DNA from: Thermosipho africanus Ob7
GTDB lineage: Bacteria > Thermotogota > Thermotogae > Thermotogales > Fervidobacteriaceae
Reading direction: 5' to 3'
DNA: 64,000 nucleotides
NCBI RefSeq assembly: GCF_003351105.1
Contig: NZ_NKRG01000001.1
Location: 124,001 to 188,000 of the forward strand
Notes under the pieces: generated by a model
What the model was told of the DNA's origin: nothing
The model's input: only the letters and a program-made list of their open reading frames with translations
The model's database searches: none
Position numbers and translations under genes: made by a program
Shown here: positions 55,827-64,000 of the stretch, one piece after another
Position numbering within the stretch: position 1 is the first letter of the stretch
How the letters are laid out: each line of letters opens with the position of its first letter

Positions 55827-56825
55827 TTTACATGAAAATATTAATGCTAACTAAGTCTTTATTTTTAGAATATTTTAGAAATAAAATATCCTTCTTTTTC
55901 AATATTTTATTTCCATTAGTATTATTTATTTTGTTTTCGCTAGTTTTTTTTAGCGAAGATACTGCTAATTTTGCTTATTTTTCTGATATTGATCTAGATA
56001 TTTATGGAAAGTCATACAATGATGAGGAAAAATTATTGAGCGATAGAAGAAAATACGATGCTGTTGCAGTGATTAAAGATAATGAAATAATAGTTTACAA
56101 AAACAGTAATAGTGCAATGGTTTATGTGTGGATTGATACGTTAGTAAATAAGGTTAAATCTTTTGGATTAAAAAACGTAGTAAATATAAAAGAGACAAAG
56201 TTAGATTATAAAATTTTTTCACAGAGGGAAAATATTTATATAGGCACATTTGCACTTTCGATTATGTCCATAGGAATGTTTTCTGTTGTTAATTTATTTG
56301 ATAGGTATAAAAGAGTAGGTACGCTAAAAAGGCTAAAACTGCTTCCTATGTCTCCACTTTCATTTGTCTTTTCCTTTTCAATTTCTCAATTTTTTATAAG
56401 TTTTATTTCTTTAGTTATAATAAGGTTAATTGGAGTATTTTTGTTTTCAATATCTTTAAAGGTTAATGTTTTATATTTTTCTATCGCTCTTATTTCTTCT
56501 GTGATTGGAATGCTTGGAATAGGTACTTTAATTAGTGTTCTTTTCAAAAAAAAGTGCGGCCAATGTATCTCAGTTTTTGTATATTGTATTTATATTTTTT
56601 TCTGGGATTTATTTTCCATTAGAATTTCTTCCAAAGTTTTTAAAAAATTTAAGCTTTTTTATTCCAGTAAAATATATTGTTGATATTTTCAAATTTTCAA
56701 TGGGAATGCAAGTAATTAATATCTCTAAGTTTTTCATTTATTCGTTTATATTAATTGTTTTTGGATTGTTTTTACTTTCAGTTGGTGGCAAAATACTTTT
56801 TGAAACCGAAAAAGTAGGTGGTTAG
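55823..56825 (+). pseudogene. ABC-2 type permease split by a +1 frame change at a run of eight A
   Basis: Frame one (55823-56683) reads MKILMLTKSLFLEYFRNK with four to five helices as far as GTLISVLFKKK, and then drifts out of the family. The homologous continuation is in the +1 frame (to 56825): SAANVSQFLYIVFIFFSGIYF, PLEFLPKFLK, PVKYIVDIFKFSMGM. The switch falls at AAAAAAAA (56546-56553). Reading one A less restores one 330-residue permease like the one at 57685. It may be slippage, an assembly error or a real mutation. The ATPase and partner downstream look intact. Confidence 0.78.
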
Positions 56826-57683
56826 ATGGTAGTAAAGGTGGAAAATTTAAAAAAATTATATGGGAAATTTGAAGCGTTAAAAGGTATTAGTTTTGAGGTT
56901 GAGGAAGGAGAAATTTTTTCTCTTCTTGGACCAAATGGTGCTGGAAAAACAACCACTGTAGAGATTTTAATTGGTCTTAGAGAAAAAACAGAAGGGAAAA
57001 TTTATTATTTTAATAAGGAAATAGAAAAAATAGATAAGAAAATAAAATCAGTTATAGGAGTTTCTCTTCAAAAAACTGAACTTTTTAGAGAGCTTACAGT
57101 TATTGAAACTCTAAAACTTTTTAGAAGTTTTTACAAGGATGGATATGATCCTTATGAGGTGTTAGAAAAGATAGAATTGGTTGAAAAAGGAAAGGAAAGA
57201 GTGAAAAATCTTTCTGGAGGCCAATTTCAAAGACTTGTTGTTGGACTATCTTTTATAAATGACCCAAAAATTATTTTTTTGGATGAACCTACAACAGGAC
57301 TTGATCCACAATCAAGAAGAAAAATCTGGGATATTATACTTGAATTTAAAGATAAAGGAAAAACAATATTTTTGACAACACATTATATGGAAGAAGCTCA
57401 ATTTTTATCGGATAGGGTTTGTATAATTGACAATGGGGAGATTATCGCCCTTGATACTCCGCAGAAATTAATAGAAAATTCTAATTTAGAGACAATAATT
57501 GAAATAGATGGCGTGTATGAAAAATTTGGAAAGATTATTGGAAATAGAACACTTGTTGAAACAAATGATCCAAATAGTTTAATACAAAAGCTTATAGAAA
57601 ACAAAATAGAAAATTTTACAGTCAGACACCCGACACTTGAAGATGTGTTTTTAAAATTAACTGGTAAAGAATTGAGGGATTGA
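56826..57683 (+). CDS. ABC exporter ATP-binding protein, DrrA/NatA-like
   Basis: 285 residues. Walker A GPNGAGKTTT near residue 39, signature NLSGGQFQRLVVGLSF near 130, Walker B PKIIFLDEPTTGLDPQSRR near 150, and H-loop TTHYMEEAQ. The C-terminal part ends in HPTLEDVFLKLTGKEL, typical of ABC-2 exporter ATPases. ATG directly follows the stop of the split permease. It drives the two ABC-2 permeases. Confidence 0.93.
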   Translation: MVVKVENLKKLYGKFEALKGISFEVEEGEIFSLLGPNGAGKTTTVEILIGLREKTEGKIYYFNKEIEKIDKKIKSVIGVSLQKTELFRELTVIETLKLFRSFYKDGYDPYEVLEKIELVEKGKERVKNLSGGQFQRLVVGLSFINDPKIIFLDEPTTGLDPQSRRKIWDIILEFKDKGKTIFLTTHYMEEAQFLSDRVCIIDNGEIIALDTPQKLIENSNLETIIEIDGVYEKFGKIIGNRTLVETNDPNSLIQKLIENKIENFTVRHPTLEDVFLKLTGKELRD

Positions 57684-57684
57684 T

Positions 57685-58740
57685 ATGTTTCAGGCACTAT
57701 TTAAGATAGAATTTTTAAGGTCAAAAGAGGCTACCTTTTGGATTATAGTCTTTCCAATACTTTTAACTATCCTGCTTACATCAATTTTTGGTGATATTGA
57801 AAAAAATGCAAAATTTAGGATAGGATATATCGGTGAAAATAAATTTATAGAAAATCTAAAGGACCACTTTGAAGTTTTAAAAGTTAAAAAAGTTGAAGAG
57901 ATTGTTGAGAAAAATCTTGATGCAGTAATAGTCTTTGAAGATAATTTTGATCTAAGACTTCAAAGAGCTTTGATCTTGTCGAAAACAAAGTTGTTTAAAC
58001 CTGTAAATGTTGAAATTTTTTATACAGATAAAGAATATTCAAAGGTTGTTAAAGATATTTTGGTGAATATATTTTCTTCTTTGAATGCGTTAAATTCAGA
58101 AAAAGAAGTAAAATTAAAGGTAAATGAAAGGAAAAAAAGTATATCTTATTCTCAATTTTTATATGCTTCAATTTTGGTAATGAATATTATGTCGGTAACC
58201 TTCTTTGGCTTTACTTCGCAGATTTCTTTTTACAAAAGGCGAGGGCTTTTGAGAAGATTAAAATGTACACCATATAGTCTTGGAAAATTTTATTTTGTAT
58301 ACGCTCTTGTTTCGCTGGTGCAAATTGTTTTTGCAAATATAATATTCACTTTATTTGATTTTTTAGTGTATGGAGTAAAACCTGATGTGTTAAATGTCTC
58401 AATTTATATGTTATTTGGAAGTGTGGTATTTTTGTCATTAGGTTATATGATAGCAAGTTTAATAGAGAATCCGGATACGATTGTAGTACTTGGAAATATT
58501 TTATTTCAAGTATTTATGTTTGCAGGTGGATTTTATTTTGATGTAAGAAATGCAGGAATAATAGGAACTTTATCAAAAATTATTCCTTCTACTTACCTTG
58601 TTGATGGAATAAGAAAATCTTTTGGCTATTCTGTCTATGAAAATCATTTTTTAATACCATTAATCTGGGTTATCTTTTCGATATCTATTGTATCTTTATC
58701 TAGCATTATTAAAAGAAAAAAGGCCTCATCAAATATATGA
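57685..58740 (+). CDS. ABC-2 type permease
   Basis: 351 residues. One N-terminal helix (TFWIIVFPILLTILLTSI), an extracytoplasmic domain, then helices beginning with QFLYASILVMNIMSVTFFGF and ending in the ABC-2 signature VVLGNILFQVFMFAGGFYFDVRN. Its partner is the split permease at 55823. The one-base gap to the ATPase gene suggests coupling. Substrate unknown. Confidence 0.9.
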   Translation: MFQALFKIEFLRSKEATFWIIVFPILLTILLTSIFGDIEKNAKFRIGYIGENKFIENLKDHFEVLKVKKVEEIVEKNLDAVIVFEDNFDLRLQRALILSKTKLFKPVNVEIFYTDKEYSKVVKDILVNIFSSLNALNSEKEVKLKVNERKKSISYSQFLYASILVMNIMSVTFFGFTSQISFYKRRGLLRRLKCTPYSLGKFYFVYALVSLVQIVFANIIFTLFDFLVYGVKPDVLNVSIYMLFGSVVFLSLGYMIASLIENPDTIVVLGNILFQVFMFAGGFYFDVRNAGIIGTLSKIIPSTYLVDGIRKSFGYSVYENHFLIPLIWVIFSISIVSLSSIIKRKKASSNI

Positions 58741-58750
58741 TGAGGCCTTT
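58719..58750. terminator. Bidirectional terminator overlapping an ABC-2 permease stop
   Basis: AAAGGCCTCATCA (58719-58731), loop AATATA, TGATGAGGCCTTT (58738-58750), 13 perfect pairs. The permease stop TGA is inside the 3' arm, and the convergent M29 gene ends 6 bases on. A/T runs on both sides make it usable from both strands. Confidence 0.9.
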
Positions 58751-58755
58751 ACTAC

Positions 58756-59952
58756 CTATATTACCCATTTTCCATTTTCCATAAGTGTTATTTTTTCACC
58801 TGCTTTTATTCCATATACATTCATATTTTCATTTCCAACCATAAAGTCTACGTGTGTAAGACTTGTGTTTAGACCGTTTTGTCTTAGTTGTTCTTCATTC
58901 ATTTTGGTGCCATCTTTTATACAATTTGGATATGCTCTTCCAAATGCAAAGTGAGATGCTGCATTTTCATCAAATAGTGTGTTGTAGAATATAGTCTTCA
59001 TCTTGTAAATTGGTGAATTTACAGGAACCAAAGCTACTTCTCCTAAGCTTTTTGCACCATCATCTGTATTAAGTATTGTTTCTAAAATTTTTTCTCCTAC
59101 TTCTGCTTTGTAATTTACAATTTTACCGTCTTTAAATTCGAGTGTGAATTTATCTATTACATTTCCACCATATACAAGAGGTAGACTGTTTGTAACCACA
59201 CCATTGATTTTATCTTTGTGCGGTGCTGTAAAGATTTCTTCAGTTGGAATATTTGGAACAAATGTTATACCACTCATATTTTCTTGAGTTGCAGAAAGCC
59301 ATATATGATTTTTTGGAAGACCTACGGTGAGATCTGTACCAGGACCTTCATATTTTAGATAGTCAAATTGCTTCTCGTTTAAAAATCTGGTTATTCTCTT
59401 AAGATTATCTATATGTTCTTGCCAATTTTTTACAGGATCTCCTTCGATTCTACTTGCCTTTAAAATATATTCTAGTAATTTTTCAGTGTTTTCTTCTCCT
59501 AAAACCTTTTTGGCCCATTTTCTTGTAGGATACGCTACAACGCACCAGCTTATTTCGTTTGACATCATTCTTCTCATTATGTCTTTGTTCGCCGTATTTA
59601 CTGTTTTTGTAAAAATTCCAATTCTTTCAGGTGGAACATCTTTTAGTGCATCTGGATCGCCACCAGTAATGCTTAATACTGCGCCCTTTTTATCTAAGAG
59701 GTATTCAGAAGCTTTTATTTCCCATTCTGGAAATTCTTTTAATGCATCAATTGGTGCATTTTTAAGTCTGGTTTTTGTAATTATTTCATCTGACCATTTT
59801 ACGTAAACATCAAACGCTCCTATTTCAAAAGCTGTTTCAACAACTTGTTCTACAAACTCTCTTGCATCAATTGGTGCTTTTATGAATAGTATTTGACCTT
59901 TTTGTAGGTTTAGTCCAATTTTTAAGGCAACTTCTGCGTACTTTTTTAACAT
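58756..59952 (-). CDS. M29 family aminopeptidase
   Basis: 398 residues. YEGPGTDLTVGL, then EEIFTAPHKDKINGVV, and HFAFGRAYPNCI and LTHVDFMVG with metal-binding His and Asp near the end. M29 enzymes (aminopeptidase T/AmpS) are dimeric cobalt- or zinc-dependent exopeptidases of thermophiles. Together with the M42 enzyme at 4499 and pepF it suggests peptide use. It follows the aldo/keto reductase by one base. Confidence 0.92.
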   Translation of the reverse strand: MLKKYAEVALKIGLNLQKGQILFIKAPIDAREFVEQVVETAFEIGAFDVYVKWSDEIITKTRLKNAPIDALKEFPEWEIKASEYLLDKKGAVLSITGGDPDALKDVPPERIGIFTKTVNTANKDIMRRMMSNEISWCVVAYPTRKWAKKVLGEENTEKLLEYILKASRIEGDPVKNWQEHIDNLKRITRFLNEKQFDYLKYEGPGTDLTVGLPKNHIWLSATQENMSGITFVPNIPTEEIFTAPHKDKINGVVTNSLPLVYGGNVIDKFTLEFKDGKIVNYKAEVGEKILETILNTDDGAKSLGEVALVPVNSPIYKMKTIFYNTLFDENAASHFAFGRAYPNCIKDGTKMNEEQLRQNGLNTSLTHVDFMVGNENMNVYGIKAGEKITLMENGKWVI

Positions 59953-59953
59953 G

Positions 59954-60916
59954 TTATTCCTCCTCGAGAATTTCTCTGATTTGTTTTTCTAAATCTTCTG
60001 TGATCTTTTCTTTGATTTCTATTGCCTTTAGGTTTTCATGGAGTTGTTCTTTGCTTGAAACACCTAATATGACACTACTTACATTGTCGTTTAATAGACA
60101 CCATGCAATTGCAAGTTGAGACATTTTTGCATCTAATTCATCCGCAATTTTTTGTAACTTTTGAAGTTTTTTGAATACTTTCTCACCTAAAAGCCCATTT
60201 TCTTCAAGGTGCTTTCTAAGATGTGGGAATCTTGCAAGTCTTGAATTTTCTGGAATTCCATTGTTATATTTTCCTGTTAATATTCCGGATGCAAGAGGAC
60301 TCCAAATTGTAAGTCCCATACCATACTTTTCATATATTGGTTTGTATTCTTCCTCAACTCTTTTTCTTACAAGCATGTTGTATTGTGGCTGTTCTACTAT
60401 AGGTGGTATACAATTTAGCTCTTTACATGCTTTATGAGCAGCTTCTAGTTGCTCCGCACTCCATTCGGATGTTCCCCAATATAGTGCAAGTCCATTTCTT
60501 ACAATGTAGTCCATTGCAAGAACTGTTTCTTCAATTGGTGTTTCTGGATCTGGTCTGTGACAGTAAACGATATCAACATAGTCAAGTTGTAATCTCTTTA
60601 GTGAAGCCCATGTTCCTTCCAAAAGGTGCTTTCTTGAAAGTCCTTTATCATTTGGACCATTTCCACCCCAGAATATTTTTGTTGAAACTACGATGTCGCT
60701 TCTCCTAAATTCTTTAAGAACTTCTCCAAGCATTGATTCTGCCATTCCATTTGCATATGCTTCTGCAGTATCAAAGAAGTTGATACCGTTTTTAAAAGAT
60801 TCTCTAACAATTTCTTTAGCACCGGCTATATCAAGTTGATTTCCAAAAGTGAGCCAAGAACCAAGAGATAGTTCACTGATTTTTAATCCCCATTTTCCTA
60901 CTTTTCTGTAATTCAT
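59954..60916 (-). CDS. Aldo/keto reductase (AKR, Kv-beta-like)
   Basis: 320 residues. GSWLTFGNQLD, FFDTAEAYANGMAE (Asp and Tyr of the catalytic tetrad), DIVVSTKIFWGG (Lys), DYVDIVYCHRPD (His) and ILGVSSKEQLHENL for NADPH binding. Substrate unknown. ATG 60916 after AGGAGGTGATTCAA. A GTG three codons upstream overlaps the SD. Confidence 0.92.
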   Translation of the reverse strand: MNYRKVGKWGLKISELSLGSWLTFGNQLDIAGAKEIVRESFKNGINFFDTAEAYANGMAESMLGEVLKEFRRSDIVVSTKIFWGGNGPNDKGLSRKHLLEGTWASLKRLQLDYVDIVYCHRPDPETPIEETVLAMDYIVRNGLALYWGTSEWSAEQLEAAHKACKELNCIPPIVEQPQYNMLVRKRVEEEYKPIYEKYGMGLTIWSPLASGILTGKYNNGIPENSRLARFPHLRKHLEENGLLGEKVFKKLQKLQKIADELDAKMSQLAIAWCLLNDNVSSVILGVSSKEQLHENLKAIEIKEKITEDLEKQIREILEEE

Positions 60917-60937
60917 TTGAATCACCTCCTAAAAAGT

Positions 60938-60965
60938 ATTATATCACAATTATTAGTTTGACGAA
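60938..60965 (-). promoter_or_regulatory. Likely promoter of aldo/keto reductase and M29 genes
   Basis: Perfect TATAAT on the minus strand (60943-60938). The best -35 with 16-base spacing is TTCGTC (60965-60960), a poor match. It lies over the 3' end of the hydrolase gene. Confidence 0.42.
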
Positions 60966-61675
60966 CTATTTTCGTTTATAAATTCTAAAATTTTATTTAC
61001 TATTATTGAAAGTTGTTTGTATCTATCAATTGTAGCCTCATTATCTCCTTTTTGGAGTGGGTAAAATCCAAACTGAGAATGATTTCCTCCGTCAATTTCG
61101 TAAAATACCGTATTTTTTGGAAAAAGTTTAATTTTTGATTTGAATTTTTCCCTTGTAACAAGCCCATCGTTACTTGCTGTAATAGCAAGTATTTTTAGAT
61201 CAAGATTTGAAATATCTTTTGCAGGATATGATGCAAGTAAAATTACTCCCTCAACATTATTTTTCTTTGCAAACTCTATTGTTGCAATTCCTCCAAGAGA
61301 ATGGCCGGCAACATACCATTCTATATTTCCATACTTATCAATTATGTTTTTTGCACCATTAGTTCTAAAAAATGCAAGATTTAAAGGCATTTTAAGTAAA
61401 ACAAAATTTATGTTATTTTTTGCAAGATAAAAGCCCAGTGGTGCGTACGCTCTGTAATCAACATGCCCGCCGGGATAAAATATAATTCCAATATTAGAAT
61501 TTGTTTTCGGTTTAAAAAATATATCTTTACCTATGTATTCAATCTCAACGTTTTCGCTCGATTTTAAATAATTTTCGACTTCACTTAATGGTTTTAGTGG
61601 ATTAATAGACCATATTAAAAATATAAAAATAAATGCTAAAATAATAGATGTTGATATTAAAAGTGCTTTTTTCAT
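60953..61675 (-). CDS. Alpha/beta hydrolase, membrane-anchored
   Basis: 240 residues. An N-terminal membrane segment (about 4-24), then IIFYPGGHVDYRAYAPLG (oxyanion region) and the nucleophile elbow GHSLGG near residue 127. Asp in ITASNDGLV and His in DGGNHSQFGFYPLQKGDN complete the triad. Looks like the PF12695-type hydrolases. Substrate unknown. ATG after GGAGGTGTAATTT. Confidence 0.85.
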   Translation of the reverse strand: MKKALLISTSIILAFIFIFLIWSINPLKPLSEVENYLKSSENVEIEYIGKDIFFKPKTNSNIGIIFYPGGHVDYRAYAPLGFYLAKNNINFVLLKMPLNLAFFRTNGAKNIIDKYGNIEWYVAGHSLGGIATIEFAKKNNVEGVILLASYPAKDISNLDLKILAITASNDGLVTREKFKSKIKLFPKNTVFYEIDGGNHSQFGFYPLQKGDNEATIDRYKQLSIIVNKILEFINENSSSN

Positions 61676-61736
61676 AAATTACACCTCCAAAATAAATTTT
61701 TTCTTATTTTTATTTTATCATTTTTTTTAAATATGA

Positions 61737-61762
61737 TATAATTAGTAATGCGAATCATTATT
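61737..61762 (+). promoter_or_regulatory. -10 box and Fur-box-like palindrome before the MATE gene
   Basis: TATAAT at 61737-61742 is followed by a 19-base site (61744-61762) with TAATG and CATTA arms separated by CGAAT. It matches 14 of 19 bases of the enterobacterial Fur consensus GATAATGATAATCATTATC. The T-rich region upstream has no clear -35. Metal regulation is an inference. Confidence 0.4.
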
Positions 61763-61776
61763 TAGGGGGTATAGTT

Positions 61777-63180
61777 TTGGAGAATAAACATAGGGTAGAT
61801 ATATTTAATCGGGGAATATTTTCGTCACTGTTTTTACTGAGTTGGCCGCTTATAATTTCAAACCTAATGCAGACATTTTATAACGCAGTGGATGGTTATT
61901 TTCTAGGAAAGCTTGGGAAAATAGAATTTTCTGCACCAACGATTGTCTGGCCAATTATTTTTGTATTTATTTCGCTTTCTATAGGTTTTTCACAAGCAGG
62001 TGTTACACTGGTTGCACAATTTACTGGAGCAAAAGACAAAAAACTTGCCCAAAAATCTGCAGGTCAAAGTCTACTAACCTCTACTTTAATTGGTGTAATT
62101 TTTTCAATCTTTTCAATAATTATATCAAGGCCAATAATAATGGCTGTTGCTGGAAAAGAAAGTGCAGAAGTTGTAGATTATGCGGTAAAGTACTTTAATA
62201 TAATAATGTTAGGTCTTCCTTTTGGCTTTATTTTTAATACAGTAAGTTCCATTATTAGGGGTTGGGGAGATTCAAAATTTACGATGAATCTTATGTTAAT
62301 TTCAACAATAATTAATATTATTCTTGATCCGCTTCTTATTTTTGGAATAGGTATTTTTCCAAAAATGGGTGTAGTTGGAGCTGCACTTGCAACTACAATT
62401 GCAAGGATTATAGCTGCCCTTATGGCTATTGAGAGTTTATTTAAAGGTAAAAGGGGATTTAAGATACATTTAAGAGATTTAACACCAGATTGGCAGTTGA
62501 TCAAAAAAGTTTTTAGAATAGCACTTCCAAGTTCTTTGAGTATGAGTATTACTTCACTTGGCTTTGTTTTTATTATGAGATTTGTTTCAAGTTTTGGACC
62601 GACTGTTGTAAGTGCATACGGTGTTGGAAATAGAATAATAAACTTTATTACGATGATTTCTTTTGGAATTGCAAATTCCGTTACTGCAATGGTTGGACAA
62701 TTTTTGGGTGCTGGTGATGTAAAAAGCGCTGAAAAAACTTTGAAAGTAGCATTTTGGACGAATTTTACTATTGTATTTTTCCTTAGTACTCTTACCTTCT
62801 TTTTTGGAGGACAGCTTACAAAGTTTTTTATAAACGAAAAAGATGTAATAGAAGTTGGTTATATATTTTTTAGGTATGTTTCTTTTTCTTTACCATTTTT
62901 TACTTCTATGTCGGTGTTTGTACATGCGCTTGTAGGAGCTGGCAGAACGGATCTTTCTATGATAGTTGATATAACAAGGCTATGGGGAATTAGAGTACCT
63001 CTTGTTGCATTTTTTTCTACAAAGTTCGGTTTTACAGGATTGTTTTTTGCTATGATAATAAGTAATGTAAGTGCTCTACTTCTTGCATATCTTTTTATAA
63101 AATTTTCTAATTGGAAAAAGCCAATAACAAGAGATTTAAAAAGGGGGAATTTAGATGATATTTACGGACAAGAAGATTGA
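61777..63180 (+). CDS. MATE family multidrug/metabolite exporter
   Basis: 467 residues with about twelve membrane helices. SWPLIISNLMQTFYNAVDGYFLGKLG at the start, FSQAGVTLVAQFTGAKD, and IIRGWGDSKFTMNLMLIS are MATE family marks. The two halves are similar (FSQAGVTLV... and ANSVTAMVGQFLGAGDV). It exports cationic compounds using H+ or Na+. TTG start 61777 follows TTAGGGGGTATAGT. Confidence 0.93.
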   Translation: MENKHRVDIFNRGIFSSLFLLSWPLIISNLMQTFYNAVDGYFLGKLGKIEFSAPTIVWPIIFVFISLSIGFSQAGVTLVAQFTGAKDKKLAQKSAGQSLLTSTLIGVIFSIFSIIISRPIIMAVAGKESAEVVDYAVKYFNIIMLGLPFGFIFNTVSSIIRGWGDSKFTMNLMLISTIINIILDPLLIFGIGIFPKMGVVGAALATTIARIIAALMAIESLFKGKRGFKIHLRDLTPDWQLIKKVFRIALPSSLSMSITSLGFVFIMRFVSSFGPTVVSAYGVGNRIINFITMISFGIANSVTAMVGQFLGAGDVKSAEKTLKVAFWTNFTIVFFLSTLTFFFGGQLTKFFINEKDVIEVGYIFFRYVSFSLPFFTSMSVFVHALVGAGRTDLSMIVDITRLWGIRVPLVAFFSTKFGFTGLFFAMIISNVSALLLAYLFIKFSNWKKPITRDLKRGNLDDIYGQED

Positions 63181-64000
63181 AAGAAAACCTAGAAAATACT
63201 TTAAAGATTTATCATCAACGGATGGTGAAAAGATACTAGAGAGTATAAAACAGTTGTTATCGGAGAATATTAATAGTGAAAGCGATCTAATATCACTTGT
63301 AGAAAAATTTACTGAATTAAGTGATATTGTCTCCGAGGAAATGGGAAGAAGATATATTAATATGACAAGGTTTGCAGACAAACCTGAATATTCAGAGATG
63401 TTTAACGATTATTTCCAGAACGTTGTTTCAAAACTAAAACCATATTCAATTGAAGTTGAAAAAAAGATATATAACTCAGAATTTTCTAAAAAGTTGCCAA
63501 ATGAATACCATCATATGTTGAAAATTATATCTAACAATATTGAACTATTTAGAGAGGAAAATATTCCACTCCAAGTTGAAGAAAGAAAACTTTCAAATAA
63601 ATATGGATCAATTTACGGCTCTATTGTGGTAGATTTTAGAGGTGAAGAAAAGACTTTGCAACAATTATTACCATATTTGAAATCTCCAGACAGAACGATA
63701 AGAGAAGAAGCTTGGAGAAAAAGATTTGAAGGTCTTTTATCAAGAAAAGAAGAATTGGATAAACTTTTTGACGAACTTAAAGAGATTAGAATAAAACAAG
63801 CAAAAAATGCTGGATTTGAAAATTACAGAGATTACATGCATAATTTGAAGGGAAGATTTGAATATTCGGTTGAAGATGTTTTGCAATTCCATGAGTCAGT
63901 TGAAAAGAAAGTCATGCCGTTTTTTGAAAAAAGGATGAAAAGAAGAGCTGAAAAGCTTGGTATTGAAAGTGTAAGGCCATGGGATACAAGCGTCGATATT
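63155..64000 (+). CDS. pepF: Oligoendopeptidase F-like M3 peptidase (N-terminal part)
   Basis: The first 282 residues, cut by the window end before the HExxH motif. KPRKYFKDLSSTDG, YGSIYGSIVVDFRGEEKTLQQLLPYLKSPDRTIREEAWRK and GFENYRDYMHNLKGRFEYSVEDV are typical of the M3B clade. It cuts cytoplasmic oligopeptides. ATG 63155 after AAGGGGGAATTTAG overlaps the MATE gene end. Confidence 0.9.
   Translation, partial: MIFTDKKIERKPRKYFKDLSSTDGEKILESIKQLLSENINSESDLISLVEKFTELSDIVSEEMGRRYINMTRFADKPEYSEMFNDYFQNVVSKLKPYSIEVEKKIYNSEFSKKLPNEYHHMLKIISNNIELFREENIPLQVEERKLSNKYGSIYGSIVVDFRGEEKTLQQLLPYLKSPDRTIREEAWRKRFEGLLSRKEELDKLFDELKEIRIKQAKNAGFENYRDYMHNLKGRFEYSVEDVLQFHESVEKKVMPFFEKRMKRRAEKLGIESVRPWDTSVDI

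Overview
The window is a gene-dense, strongly AT-rich piece of a bacterial chromosome, with short or negative spacing between genes, Shine-Dalgarno (SD) sites of the AGGAGG type and frequent TTG starts. An SLH/coiled-coil outer-sheath protein sits next to a beta-barrel protein (the toga pair OmpA/OmpB), and other genes also look Thermotogales-like. Together with the AT bias and a B12-dependent lysine-fermentation operon, this points to the order Thermotogales, most likely Thermosipho. The genus is an inference from gene content; nothing in the window names it.

Layout. 1-5503 (minus): one compact operon running from an M42 aminopeptidase through a small membrane protein, uppP, hutI, a NusG-II protein, a Gx-type transporter and maf to radC (cut by the window edge). 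5582-10442 (plus): tilS, ftsH, a hotdog thioesterase-like gene and a radical SAM protein. 10467-10757: tRNA-Leu(UAA) and initiator tRNA-Met, each with its own promoter, then a terminator. 10827-16064: two TolC-like proteins, a MacA-like adaptor and a MacB-type ABC transporter. 16089-24969 (minus): the lysine fermentation operon kal-kce-kdd-kamA-maoC-kamB-kamC-kamD-kamE plus a small lipoprotein. 25219-33896 (plus): LysM/M23 peptidase, prmA, a DUF501 gene in two frames, rlmH, rdgB, an unknown gene, crcB, DUF190, two RNA/radical SAM enzymes, secG and tyrS. 33998-37800: the toga pair and eno. 37842-51872 (minus): xer, uvrA, an APS-kinase-like protein, an odd ABC uptake system with a fused permease, an McsA-like protein, pth, rplY, prs, glmU, a membrane protein and ppdK. 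52060-58740 (plus): a family 4 uracil-DNA glycosylase, a DtxR-like regulator, a sugar epimerase, rarA, a macrodomain protein and an ABC-2 exporter whose first permease is frameshifted. 58756-61675 (minus): M29 aminopeptidase, aldo/keto reductase and an alpha/beta hydrolase. 61777-64000 (plus): a MATE exporter and the start of pepF.

How genes work together. KamA, KamDE, Kdd, Kce and Kal form a lysine degradation route. KamB and KamC are probably a reactivating pair for the B12 enzyme KamDE. The promoter of this operon is bracketed by a perfect 10-bp inverted repeat whose half-sites resemble those of the redox repressor Rex. The MacA/MacB/TolC-like genes probably form one envelope-spanning pump. 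glmU-prs-rplY-pth is a housekeeping block.

Most unusual points: (i) pth has no ATG/GTG/TTG start that keeps its catalytic residues; the frame begins at an ATT behind a good SD, and 33 bases downstream lies a perfect 14-bp hairpin inside the gene; (ii) a second gene seems to start at CTG with the same SD spacing; (iii) two genes are split by a +1 frame change, one at a run of eight A; (iv) the initiator tRNA has a U1:U72 mismatch instead of C1:A72; (v) a DtxR-like regulator seems to have lost most of its metal ligands and has a small palindrome in its leader; (vi) an ABC importer has both permease halves in one polypeptide. No CRISPR array, insertion sequence, rRNA or prophage was seen, and no stretch over 300 bases lacks a gene.
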